Below are positions 12,678 through 24,400 of a stretch of DNA of 52,367 nt, piece after piece (position 1 is the first letter of the stretch; each line of letters opens with the position of its first letter). A program made the translations under genes and the position numbers. The notes under the pieces were generated by a model. The model searched no databases. It was given only the letters and a program-made list of their open reading frames with translations, and was not told where the DNA came from. The stretch is from Antrodiella citrinella (lineage: Eukaryota > Basidiomycota > Agaricomycetes > Polyporales > Steccherinaceae): positions 1 through 52,367 of the forward strand of contig SGPM01000189.1 of assembly GCA_004802725.1 (NCBI GenBank), in the 5' to 3' direction.

Positions 12678-13828
12678 TCATGAGACATCCCGCCCTTTGC
12701 CTTTGCCAGTCGCGTCAGGATTACTACGACCATCGTTGGAATCATTACCGTCCTTATCTACGTCGTCTCCATGTCCTTCCGATGAATGTGAAGGAGAGGG
12801 GCCAGAGGACCCGAACCGTTTGCTCTTCAGCATCACAATCTCCTTCAGCCACCCGTTCTCTCGCCTCAGTTCTGCAGCCTCCCGCTCCAGCTCCTCGACA
12901 CGTCCAGACAGATCGGTAATGGACCGCTCCAAGTTGAGCGTCCACTGCTTCTTCTTGACTCGGAACCGGGCTGCACATTGATGCGCGTCAATAGGCAGCC
13001 ATCAAAAAGTGAGTAGGGGCACTCACCAGAAGCTGCAGTGTTCCTCCGCCTTTTATCCTCTACCACCGCTGTAGGCTCCCCCTCCATGTCCCCTGTGTCC
13101 GAAGCTGGCGACTCCGTTGGCTGATATGCGATGGACGCTCTCCTCTGGCGCTGTTGGCTGGGCCCCGCTTGTGGCCCGGACCCCTCTAACTGAAGCGTCT
13201 GTGGGTACCCGGCGAACTGTGGCATGGTGGCCGCGTAAGCCTGAAATGACATTTGCTGCTGGTGCGCGTGTTGAGGATGCCCCTGCCCCTGCTGTTGCGA
13301 TGATGAGCCTTGGGGGTTGGACTGACTAAGTTGATTTTGTAGGTGCATATATTGCAGCCATGCGAGAAACGTCTGAGTCAGCAGCGGGTTTGGCCCGCTG
13401 CCTTGCTGCGCCTGCTGTTGTAGATGCTCCGGCACCGCTGGCATGTGTGGCGGACCGAGGGGAGGCTGGAATGATGAGGAGGAAGAGGGCGCGGTGGGTA
13501 GTTGTCGGTGGTGCTCGTCTGACATCGCGGATAGCTGCGCAAACAGGTCTTCGTCGTAGCCTTCGGAACCGCTAGGCACCTGATGCAAAAAGGACTCAAA
13601 GTCGAACAGATCCGTGGGCTAGATGTATGCTCAGGTAAGATTGACTAGGCTGAGAAATGGAAATAGAAGACGACTCGCCCTACTGCCACTGCTGTACTGT
13701 TGGGTCAAATGGGGTATACCGGGCGGAGCAGGCTGGCTGTGCGACCTCCTGCGCGATGTGCTAGAGGTTGAGTGACTCCCGTGAGGCAGGTGGGGCTGAG
13801 AGCCAGGGAAGTTTGGGCGGTGATCCAT
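12678..13828 (-). CDS. bZIP factor, MetR/CYS-3-like
   Basis: This is a 344-aa nuclear transcription factor with a C-terminal basic-leucine zipper. Exons are 13679-13828, 13027-13618 and 12678-12970 (1,035 nt in frame). The second exon encodes a long Gln/Ser/Pro-rich, activation-type region. The junction of exons 2 and 3 assembles the basic region EDKRRRNTAASARFRVKKKQ, followed by the zipper LERSITDLSGRVEELEREAAELRRENGWLK. The NTAASARFRxKKK basic region is typical of fungal CYS-3/MetR-type activators of sulfur metabolism, so that role is likely but inferred. The first intron keeps frame only if it is read as a GC-AG intron (13619-13678); canonical GT choices break the frame. The divergent upstream region carries TCACGTG. 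Confidence 0.78.
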
Positions 13829-14309
13829 GTAAGTAATCCCTGCGATCCAGTTCTCTCCCTTGCGCGTTTTCTATAGGCTGCGAGAAAGGTCGTCAAGAAA
13901 GGGTCCAAGCAAACTTCGCAGCTGGGAGGGTGATGGAATGTGGTTTTTGCAGCCCATTTGCAAGCTCGTCTTCTGATAGCGATACCTCACGCCATTTGCA
14001 ATGAAATTCCCCCATGAGCCATCATCGCAGACCGTTATGGTCGGTTCGAGTTGCGTGGAGGAGGTGTGCCCATTGTCCCATTGACCGCAAAGAAACGCAT
14101 TCCCAGCGTTCGCCATAAATATGAAGGATTGCGACACACCAGCGACACCCGCGCGTAACAGGCGCCCAATGAACGCGTCAGTCACGTGGACATGCTCGCG
14201 TCAGCGGCTATGACATGCGCGTTGTATGTATGACGCGTCGCTGGGCGCTTCACGATCATCACTTTCTTTCTTATACTTACTCGAGCAACACAAGGATTCA
14301 TCGGGAATC
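13829..14309. promoter_or_regulatory. Divergent promoter, bZIP / NPL4
   Basis: This 481-bp region separates two divergent starts. It contains TCACGTG at 14182-14188, the core bound by Cbf1-type bHLH factors in yeast sulfur-gene promoters, and a TGACGCGTC element near 14231. A - strand open frame (13871-14185) reads through the region but has no domain. Promoter function is inferred from position. Confidence 0.45.
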
Positions 14310-16671
14310 ATGGTGAGACACAATTTCATAACATTTCACGATATCATAACACTAGATCCCACAACACGTTCAGTTGATTCGTATTAGATCAAAGGATGGC
14401 AACTTTCGCCTCGAGTGCGCACCAAATGAAACAGTGCAACAACTCGTGGCCAAGGTATGTAGATTATCGCTCACGAAGCATCACAGCACGGCATCCTGAC
14501 CCTCTATTGCTCCATCTTCTCAGATTCTCGAGACCACCGTCGATGCCGATCCTGCGACACTGACCATCTCCAACCAGCCGAGAGGGAACGAAACTTTGGC
14601 GTCAGGGCTGCAGGACAGTACTTTGGAAGGCATAGGACTGAGGTTCGTCCTCTTCTCTGACCTGCGTGGTTCTCTTCTGTCCAGATTATCTCATCTCGTC
14701 GTGAGTCAGCCACGGAGACCTTATTTTTGTCTCTTACCAAGCCCGAGCCGCCCCAAGCTCGTCGGTGCCCCAGGCGTCCGCCCCAGAACCTTCTTCGCAC
14801 CCCGGCGGCGATTCAGGGAAGAGGCCATGGGAAACAGTCGTGGAAGATCCTGTAGACCAGTATTGGCGGTCTCAGGACGGCAAGATTCCTCGCAGTAGAG
14901 ACTCGCGCTTCTGTAAGCATGGCCCGAATGCGATGTGCGACTATTGCATGCCGCTGGAACCGTACGACACGGCGTACCATACCGAGCATAGCATCAAGCA
15001 TCTGTCGTACCATGCGTATTTGCAGAAGCTCCAGCCGAAGGGGTCGAAAACTACGTCTACGACATCGACACTTCCGTCCTTGGCCCCGCTGTCGTATAAA
15101 GTCAAAGTACCGTGTCCGAGCGGTGGACATCCCAACTGGCCGGGCGGTATCTGCACGGCATGCCAACCATCTGCGATCACACTACAGAGTCAGCCATTCC
15201 GTATGGTAGATCATCTGGAAATCGCGTCCGTAGACGTCATCGAACGGTTCCTCGAGGCCTGGCGGAAGACCGGTACCCAGCGGTTTGGCTGGCTCATCGG
15301 ACGGTACGAGGCGTACGACAAGGTCCCGATGGGCGTGAAAGCTGTCGTGGAGGCGATCCATGAACCGCCGCAGCAAGGCGAATTGGATGGCTTGGTGCTG
15401 GGCTTGCCGTGGGAGGAGGAACAGCGGATTCGGGAGTTGGGCAAGCTGGCTGGAACGTCGTTGACGATTGTGGGGTATATCTTCACGGATATCGTACCGG
15501 ATCCGGAGGACAAGACGATCAATGTGTTCAAACGTCACCCGCAATCGTTCTTCTTGTCGGGTCTGGAGGCGATATTCGCCGCCACAGTGCAGAGGTCGAA
15601 CCCTACGCCGTCACGATCGTCCTCGACAGGCCAATTCGCGTCTCGCATGGTCACGGCGGTGCTGACGGGTACAGAAGACGGGGCTATCGACGTTTCTGCG
15701 TACCAGGTGTCGGAGCAGGCGTGCGCTATGGTGGAGGCGGACATGATTGAAGCGAGTCTCGACCCGGGGATCGTCAGGGTGAAAGAGGAAGATCGGAGTG
15801 TCGACTCGGCGCGGTACGTCCCGGATGTATTCTTCAGATATAAGAACGAGTACGGTCTCGAGGTGAAGAAGAGCGCGAAACCTTGTTTTCCGGTGGAATA
15901 TTTGTTGGTCAATGTAAGGCAGACTCCGATCGCTTTCCCCAGTGCTCAGTATTGATTGAATGTTGTTCGTTTCCTTCACAGGTCTCGCATGGTTTCCCGC
16001 AAGCACCGTCGCCATTGTTCCGTTCAACGAAGTTTGCTATCGAGAATAGACCGGGTTTGGAGACCCAGAACATTGAGACCGTCCTCCGAGAGCTCTCGCG
16101 TCTTGGCGCACCTGACATCACCGAGAAGTCTGGTGCTGACCGGTCTGACCTGCTGCGCTATTTGAGCGATTGGCATCTTGTTGCATTCCTGGGGACAACA
16201 CAACTCATCTCACAGGTAAGTGTGTGCAACCAGTTAATCTATTCTCAATTCTCATATAAAGCTTCCTTTAGGACGACATGAAGGTGCTGATACAGGTCGC
16301 TTCAGCTCCCAACTTGGATGACCCATCGGTGCTCGATTCGTTGATCCGGACGGAGAGCTGGCACACACTCATGACCTTCGCACGTGAAACCGCTCGTACG
16401 TCGCTCATGATCGTTTTCAGTCGGCTCACTGACTCGTCCGACATGTTCTACAGCCGCCAGACCGTCTTCTTCGGCTCCTGGGGGATCGCATACCGACATG
16501 GACGAAGACATCTCACCGGAGATCTTCGAGCAGATCGCTCGGGAGGAGGCGTCGCGGGCAGCTGCAGGTGGTGCTGATACGCCGCAGGGCAACATCAGGG
16601 TCTGCCCTCATTGTACGTTCGAGAACAGCCATGCGGGCAGTGATTGTGAGGTGTGCGGATTGCCGTTGTGA
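14310..16671 (+). CDS. NPL4: NPL4, Cdc48/p97 ubiquitin adaptor
   Basis: With Ufd1, NPL4 recruits polyubiquitinated substrates to the Cdc48 ATPase for ERAD and other extraction. Seven exons join to 1,983 nt (660 aa): 14310-14312, 14374-14454, 14524-14642, 14710-15913, 15982-16215, 16272-16395 and 16454-16671. The first coding exon is just the ATG. The order is: an N-terminal ubiquitin-like domain (LIRIRSKDGNFRLE); the zf-NPL4 zinc region (RFCKHGPNAMCDYC and GGHPNWPGGICTAC); an MPN domain (VDVIERFLEAWRKTGTQRFGW onward) without the JAMM metal set, as is normal for NPL4; and a C-terminal NZF finger (VCPHCTFENSHAGSDCEVC). The NZF is present in animals but absent from budding yeast Npl4. Confidence 0.93.
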
Positions 16672-16974
16672 TTTATGGAGGAAGGAAGCCTTGTGTAGAA
16701 ATTCAACTATCGTGTACAACGGACTGTTTGAACTGCAAACGATTTGTCCCCATGTTTCCTCGTGAATCACGATGCGGAGATGATAAATGGATGAATGGGC
16801 CGTTGAAGAGTGACTGTTATTTGTACTCGGAAAATAGTAGACGCCCATGATCCTCCAGCGGCCACCAGTGCCAGAGCCTCTCTCATCTTCCTCATATCCT
16901 TGTCCAGAGCCTTATTATTCGCGACATTCCTCTTCTTCAGCTCGCATATCTTCCACTTTCTTGACTCTAACGAT
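16672..16974. other. Intergenic, NPL4 3' side to cullin-like start
   Basis: This 303-bp stretch follows the NPL4 stop. From 16810 it is open in frame with the next gene and would add 55 mostly hydrophobic residues before its ATG at 16975. That extension has no similarity to cullin N-termini and most likely is 5' UTR. Confidence 0.45.
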
Positions 16975-18129
16975 ATGAGCAAAAAGAAAACGAAACAGCA
17001 GGAGACATCTGAGGCTCAGGTAGCCTCCTGTTCAGCCAGCATCGGTGTAGCAGGGTCATCTGGCAGTAGCAACAGTTTTACTGCCAGCTCTGCTGGACCC
17101 TTCTCGTCCTCCAGCACGATACGATATGCGCCTCCCACCGCGCCTCCCATGCCCAACCCCGCGACAGGAAGTGCGAACCCCGCTGCTTCGCTTCCAGCGC
17201 TGTGGGGATATCTTCAACCTGCGCTCGACCACATCGTGCGGTCCTCCACCAACACACCCTCCAAAGCTCCGCCGATAGACGTCGCATACCACATGGGCAT
17301 CCACACCGCCGTGTACAACTACTTCACCGCCCAGTCCGAGGCGAACAACAACGCTCCAGTGCAGAAAACCATCACCCCCGCCGTTCCGTTCACCCGGTTC
17401 GACAAAGGCAAGACCAGCGGGACGGACTTGTACGAGCAGCTGGACCGCTATTACGCTGACACGGCTCGAGAGATCTTCTTAGGTGCCCCCCACGACGACG
17501 CGACGCTCGTGCACTACCTCGTCCCGTGCTTCAACCGCTTCTCCGCCGGTACCCAGTCCGTACACCGCCTGCTCAACTACGTCAATCGGCACTACGTGAA
17601 GCGCGCGGTGGACGAGGACATGGGCTGGCTCAGGCTCGCAGACGTGTTCGATGCCGTGGCGAAGTCGATACAGGAGAGCGACACGCGTGAACAGGTGCAG
17701 AAGAGGCTGAAGGAGAGGCGCACGGAGGTCCTGATAAGCTGGGGGTACCAGGAGGGAGGGTCGCCGGAGCTGCTCGGTCAAGCCGAGGCGCGTGCGGAGG
17801 CCGCCAGTACCCCAGACAGAGTCATACCGCTCTCTACGTTGGGATATCGACGCTTCAGGATCGACTGTATTGATCCCCTCTTGTCTGTGCCTAAGAGCAA
17901 GAAGGGGAAGAAGAAGAAGATACCCAGTCCGAATGGAGGGCCACCGATGCCAAAGGGCAGGCTAGCACGAGCTGTGAAAGAGCTGTTGGAAGGAGAGGGT
18001 GGAGATGTAGAGGAACGGAGAAGACTCGCAGGTGAACTTGCTATACTTCTCAGAACAGTTGGTGTTCGCCCAGACCATCCACTCAGAAAGAAGGTGGATA
18101 AGTACGACAAGTTCGTTGTGGAGTCGTAA
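16975..18129 (+). CDS. Cullin N-terminal-repeat-only protein
   Basis: This is a single-exon gene of 384 aa. After a Ser/Thr-rich leader of about 80 residues, the sequence follows the first cullin repeat: LWGYLQPALDHIV, VAYHMGIHTAVYNYFTAQSE, GTDLYEQLDRYY and LLNYVNRHYVKRAVDE. These match in order the cullin segments that bind the substrate adaptor (Skp1 or BTB side). The protein ends in a Lys-rich stretch (KSKKGKKKKIP) and a short helical tail. It has no cullin homology domain, no RBX1-binding site and no neddylation site, and cullins are normally about 750 aa. It therefore cannot be a ubiquitin-ligase scaffold, but could compete for adaptors. The open frame is clean, so this is not an obvious pseudogene. 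The function is inferred. Confidence 0.72.
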   Translation: MSKKKTKQQETSEAQVASCSASIGVAGSSGSSNSFTASSAGPFSSSSTIRYAPPTAPPMPNPATGSANPAASLPALWGYLQPALDHIVRSSTNTPSKAPPIDVAYHMGIHTAVYNYFTAQSEANNNAPVQKTITPAVPFTRFDKGKTSGTDLYEQLDRYYADTAREIFLGAPHDDATLVHYLVPCFNRFSAGTQSVHRLLNYVNRHYVKRAVDEDMGWLRLADVFDAVAKSIQESDTREQVQKRLKERRTEVLISWGYQEGGSPELLGQAEARAEAASTPDRVIPLSTLGYRRFRIDCIDPLLSVPKSKKGKKKKIPSPNGGPPMPKGRLARAVKELLEGEGGDVEERRRLAGELAILLRTVGVRPDHPLRKKVDKYDKFVVES

Positions 18130-18427
18130 CGGCATCTGTCAAGTCATTTTCATCTATTCTGTTGTATGGTTCAAGGTTGTACCAGATGGAACCCTCCCTC
18201 TATTTATCGGGACTCTTGTTTGGTTTACTAGGATGTTTCGCATTACTTCCACACTACATGTACGAACAAACAAAAGAAACGTGTTCTTGCATCATGTCAT
18301 TTTACTTCATTGATGAACTACACAAACGAACCTTCGACAACATCCCGAAGCCTTGTACAAACAGAATAAGACGGATAAATACTGCACAGCTATTCTACGT
18401 TTAGATCTTTAACGGTCGAATCTCGCC
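18130..18427. other. Convergent 3' region
   Basis: This AT-rich stretch lies between the stop codons of the cullin-like gene and the ABC transporter. It is consistent with two facing 3' untranslated regions. No gene or repeat was seen. Confidence 0.5.
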
Positions 18428-21400
18428 TCACTTCGAATCTTCGGCGTGCTTCACGGCCATCGCGTGCAAGTTCTCCTTGTCACCGCTCTCGTCTACCAGC
18501 GAACGCAAGATACCCTGCTCGTTTTGCAATAACTCAGCGGGCTTGCCAAACTCTACGATCTCGCCAGCGTCGAGCACCATCTGTTGCAGGAATGAAGTCA
18601 GAAAGTGTTGCAGTCAACACAGACTACAGTGACTTACGATCTTGTCAGCATCCATAATAGTCTGTAGACGATGAGCAACGGTGAGCAACGTGACATCCTT
18701 GTCCAACTCCTGCCTCAACGATGTCTGGATAATAGTATCCGTCTCGTAATCTATCCATACCCTATCAGCAATTGATTCTCAAAGACATACAAATTCCCAC
18801 TCACCGATGGCTGACGTCGCCTCATCCAGAATCAACAGCTTACTCCTCCTTACGATCGCACGAGCAAGAGCCAAAATCTGGCGCTGACCAACGGACAGGT
18901 TTCCACCTCCGCTGGAGATCGGGCTGTCCAGCGTGATACGGCTATCGTCTTCGTCTTTCTGCAAGGAGAAGAGACCTGCAGCGCGGAGAGCGTCGTTAAG
19001 AACGGCATCGTCGTATTGATCGAAAGGATCTAGGTTTTGACGGAGAGACCCGCTCAATAATTCAGGCTACGAGGTCAAATAGTGAATAAGAGGACTTGCG
19101 TAGCGTTAGATAGAAATACTCACAACTTGGGGAATGATCGTGATGCTTGAGCGCAGCGCGTCAAGGTTGATTTTGCTTGTCTCGAGACCGTCGTATACGA
19201 CGCTGCCTTCCGTGAAAATGCAGCGGAGTAGTGACAGTGTGAGCGAACTCTTTCCACTTCCAGTACGGCCGACTGCAAACAGACATCAGTAAAGAGCTTG
19301 AATGCTAAGTTGACGTCCACACGTACCAATGCCCACACGCTCTCCAGAGGAGATGTTGAAGCTGACATCCTTCAGGACCTTGGGACCGTCAGCCGAGTAC
19401 CTTGCGCCAAGCTTCTCGACGCTCAAGCTGCCACTGGCAGGCCAATAAGCCGGGGGGATACCCTCCGGGGTGGACTTCGGCTCCTGCTCGATCTCAAGAT
19501 ACTGTTGGATACGTTCCAAACTGTTGCCTACACACCGTCAATCAGTCGACTCCTCCATGAACGGAAAGTACGAAACGAGACTTACCGCTGACTTCGAACT
19601 GATTGAGCAGTCGGATCCACCACAGAATCAAGTTGCTGAATCCGACGGCCATGTTCATCGCGAATCCAGTGTTGGATGCGCTGACGCCAGTGCCGTAGAC
19701 CAAGTAAGCAGCAATACCAGCAGCGAATGCGCCTCCGAGGAACTCGATACGAATACAGACCCATCGGTTCAAGTTGTAGAAAGTACGCGCAGCGACCGTG
19801 AAACGGTCAATGCGGTCGTAAGAGCGCTGTTTGAATGCTGTTTGTGCACCGTAGGCACGGATGGAAACTACGCAAATGAGGACGTCAGGTCAGTGTCAAC
19901 AACGCGAGAAACGCAGACATCACATACTGAGACCGGTCATAGCAGCACCGAAATGACTGAGAACTGGCGCACGAGCGTTACTCATCTCACGCTTGATGGA
20001 GAGCTGTCCCTTGATGTAGATCTGACCGCACCAGCCTCCAATGAGGGCCACGAGAAGACCAGGAACAATGAACACGGGAGAAACGAGGACGACGGCCAGA
20101 AGCTTGATGATGATGAAGGAAGATATCTCAGCAACGAAGGCGAAGTATTGGCCAATCGGTCCATCAACTACAAAAAGGGTAAGTACGGCCTTCGTGTAAT
20201 GGAAAGTAAGTGCAACTATACCAGCTTGAATATCCTGAGTACATCTGGTAATGACACGGGAGATGGGTGTAGTGTCGAGCCATCTAGATGGTATTTATTG
20301 AATATATGTCCAACGAAGCTCAGACAAAGATCTGAAACATACCTCAAAGTCGTGCCCAATACGGTACCAACCAATTGCTTGTGAATAGCACGAGACGCTC
20401 TCAAGCATCCGAACACATACACGACATAACCAATGAGGTAGAACACAACGGAAAGCGTCAGTGCGGTCGAATACACGGTCAAATAGCTAGAATTTCGACT
20501 TCAGCAGATGTTCAGCATTTTGAAAGGACATGACACTCACTATGGCGCTGAAACCTCGGCAGGATCATCGTGCAGTTCGTATTGGTGAGCCCAGTATCCG
20601 AGGTACCATGTGAGGTAAACTTCGACGATGGGAGTGAGGATCATCGCTCCGATGAAAAGCGTCCAGAAGGTAATGGCTTTATCGCCTCCCATATTGCTGA
20701 ACCACATCTTCACTGCATCACAACTTTAAGTCTACAGTGGAATGTAAAGCAGATGAAAACACGTACACGCTGGCCATCCAACATGTCCTTCCGATATCTC
20801 TTCAGCCACGATGAGCTTGCCATCAGCCTTGCTTGGTTCCGTAGGCTCAGGCTCCACACCGTCGACTACGTTCTCCGCCTTTTCGATCTGTTTGGTCTCG
20901 GCCTTAAGTTCCTTAGAAAGCGCCTTATCCTTTGCTAATACTTTGGACAAAGATCCTTGGCTGAGGATACGACCGTTAGAGCCCACAGAAACAATGAAGT
21001 CAGCGATGGGGCTAGCCATGGCAATGTTGTGCGTGACAAGGATGACAGTGCGTCCGCGGATAAGGTCGCCTAGGAAGCATTGGTTCACGATCCATTTGGA
21101 GGTGTGGACGTCAAGGGCGGCGAGTACGTCGTCGAGAAGAATGATTTTAGCTGGTGAATATACCGCGCGGGCCAACGTAATGCGAGCCTTTTGTCCTCCA
21201 CTGAGAGCACATGCATTCAGTAACGCGAAGCCAGTTAGAAAAGTAAATAACATACCTCAAAGTGAGACCTTTTTCACCAACCTCGGTCTTGTCTCCAGCC
21301 TCGAAGAGAGTCAAGTCGCGCTTGAGACCACATTGTTCAATGACCTTGTTGTAGCGTTCTTCATCATATTCTGACCCAAACAGGATGTTATCCCGAATAG

Positions 21401-24400
21401 TCTCGTTCTGCACCCAGGATTCTTGTGATGCGTACGCCACGCCACCGCTTCGAGGCAGGTTGTAGTACGAATTGGGTCCGGAAGGAATGTAATGCATTTC
21501 ACCTGTCGAACCTGTGTTAGAGCTTGTTCGCAGAGCATTATTTCAAGACCACATACCGAGCAAGGCCATCAACAGCGAAGTTTTGCCAGTACCAGTCGCA
21601 CCAACGATCAAGTTGAACTGACCCCGTTTGAACGACAACTCTTCGTCAATCCTGAGGGTGAAGTCGCGTCTGTTAGATCCAGGGGTGACCATACCGCTGC
21701 TCTCGCTCGACCACGTGAAAGATGCCTCGCGGAAACCGATGATGCTCGGGTCTGGAACGGTGGCATCGATAGACAGAAGATCTTCAGGCTTCTCGGTGAA
21801 CTCGTCGAGAAGCTCGGTCTGTTTAGATTAGAGTGTTAGTATACGATCGATCAAAAGGAAGGCGTGGCACGCGCGTACCTGGTTCAAGAAGTCGTTAACA
21901 CGATCAAGAGATACTTTGGCTAAACACGAAGTGGACATTTGTGTTAGCTGTCATGTCTTCCTGAAACTAATACAATGTCGTACCTTGGATCATGTCGGGG
22001 AGCATTCCGAAGATGGTGTGCAATTGGTCCCTAAGCAAGTCGAATACTACGTTGCGTCAATATGGGCGTGAGGTCATTAGGAATGCATCAGTACTCACCG
22101 ACCATGGAAGAGAAAACAACGGAAGCTGCTGTAATTCAGTACCCACCCGACACGAACCGAACATGACAACAAGCGTACCGGTGAGAGTTTGATGCATAGC
22201 AAGCGTCTGCGTCACATAAGTAAGCATCTCACCGGCAGATATCAGCAGGATTGTACATACGTAGAGCGAGTAAGTGACAACCATCGTCACGCAGGGCAGG
22301 AAGAAGCTGTAAATCGGTTTACCGTATGAGCACCGACGCCGAGCAGTGTTAAGCGATATACTCACTTTGTGACACCATTCGACAGCTCGAGAAGCTTGTA
22401 TCTGCGGACATACGTCAGTTCCTCCTCTCGCTTGTCTGCGATCTGGTCGTTGACTTTCGGCTCCCATCCAAACAACTTGATCATACGGATGACGTTCATG
22501 ACTGAGAGAGAATTCATGCGTCAGCAAAATATCGAGTCGACTAAAAGGATTGACTGTGGACTCACTCTCGGTGACTGATTGAACACGGGCGTCGGTCTGA
22601 CATATCATTCAGTCTTGTCAACTTGCATATATCAGAGAGGAACACACCTTCTTCATCTTGGTGATTTGCGTCTTTTGAATCAGACTTGCGATGTAGCCGG
22701 GGATCGGGAACATGACAGCGGTGGCACCAAGGCCGACGAAAGCACTAGGCAGGAAGAGTGAATATTAGTCGCAAAGTCATGTGGGTGGACATTACCTCCA
22801 TCCAAGGATTTTGTACAGGAAAATCACACAAAGGACCAACTGCACTGGAATGTACAACACTGCAAAAGAAGGTTTAGTTAGTTCGTAGATCCAATATGAC
22901 AATGACGACGGCGTACCAATAAACAAGAAATCACGACCGTTCACAAGTGCCTCCATATCAGTGGTGGCCAAGTTGTTCAGCCTACCAGCAAGATTCGTAG
23001 AATCTTTGCTTTCGTCCGCCTTCTCCTTGTCAACTTTCGTGCTAGTGCTGCTCATTGAAACAGCAGAAGGTTCCCTCTGCTTGCCCTTGGAGGCCGTTGT
23101 GCTGTGGACACTTCCAGTCGTCTCCTCGCCGCTGTCATCCTGCGGGCTACCTTCGGAAGCCTCGGCAATAGACGCGGTATCGGGAGTCTGAGCGGCAGTA
23201 GACGGTGCAGAGTTTGAGGACGTTTGAGTTTCTGCCTTAACGCGAATACGAAGAGCGTGGTCGAAGATAAGCTGTGTAAGGATAGCTTGGACGCGGACCA
23301 TCATACCAGTCTGAGTAAGTTAGTCAGATATGAGGATAGATCGTGAACGGAGATTGACTTGCGCACCGCTACGAAGATGTACCACTGAACAGCGATGGAA
23401 CCGATCACAGGACCCAACAGGAGCCACAAAATCCAGAACCACGGTCGCACAAACGCGTCCTCGCCACCTTCTTCCATGTAGCTGTGAATGAACATCAGCG
23501 AGTGGTTCCAAAGAGATCTTCTCGTGAGACTCACGCGAGGAGCCTGTTGATACCCAGAGGACTGGCAAACGTAGTAATAACCTAAAGATAGATCAATTTG
23601 GACCCTCACGTATTGCGCCGTTATGATACGTACACGAATGCACAACATTAGCGCGAGAACGACGTAGTCCCATTCTATAGATGTCATGTTAAGGCTATGT
23701 GAGTAATCGAAGTGATTGACACGTACGGAAAGTCGCCATCAGTCCGAAGAACAGATGTCTCGGCTTGCCGATGAGGAAGGGGTCTAAGTGCTATAGGACC
23801 GTTTGTTGCTGGTCTGTCGAAAAGAAAGCGTGCAGTCGTACCTTGAAACTCCTTGCAACCAAAGCCTTCGTGCGGTCATAATCAGACAAAGGTGGGAGCT
23901 GGTCAAGGGACAAGTGAGGTATCCGGTAAGCCAAGAAGATGACAGGATCCAAGAAACTGTATATCATTAAGGAAAGTGCTGATGCTGTTTGCTCAGGGTT
24001 AGGCTCCGGCGCAGGATCCTAGTAGAGAAAAATGTTAAGAGCGTCAATGTCAGTTCCGAAGGCGTACAGCTTACTTTGGGATCGAGAGGAATATACTCAT
24101 TAGGAGCCAGGAGGGGAATAATGAATGCGGTAAAGAACAAGAAACTGATTTCGACCCAAATCAACGGGGTCCCGTCAGCGTCGAGTGGACTCCATGTGAA
24201 CGTTGCCAAAGGCCAGAAGTCCCGATAGCCTAAAGTGATCAAAACGGCCGACAATACGAAAGTAAGGTGCTTAATGGCACGTCTAGCACGAGCGGGAGTT
24301 GAGGCAACGGCGCCGAAAGCTGATAGTGTTGCGTATGCCTGTGAATTCAGATGTCAGAGTGGATGCTGTTCTCATGCGCGCAAGAACGTACATAGGTGCC

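Noticed and set aside
13871..14185. 104-codon - strand open frame upstream of the bZIP gene
   Set aside because: It lies in the divergent promoter, has no domain and no join to the bZIP exons.
16810..16974. 55-residue hydrophobic N-terminal extension of the cullin-like protein
   Set aside because: No cullin has such a leader, and the ATG at 16975 begins a normal hydrophilic start; better read as 5' UTR.
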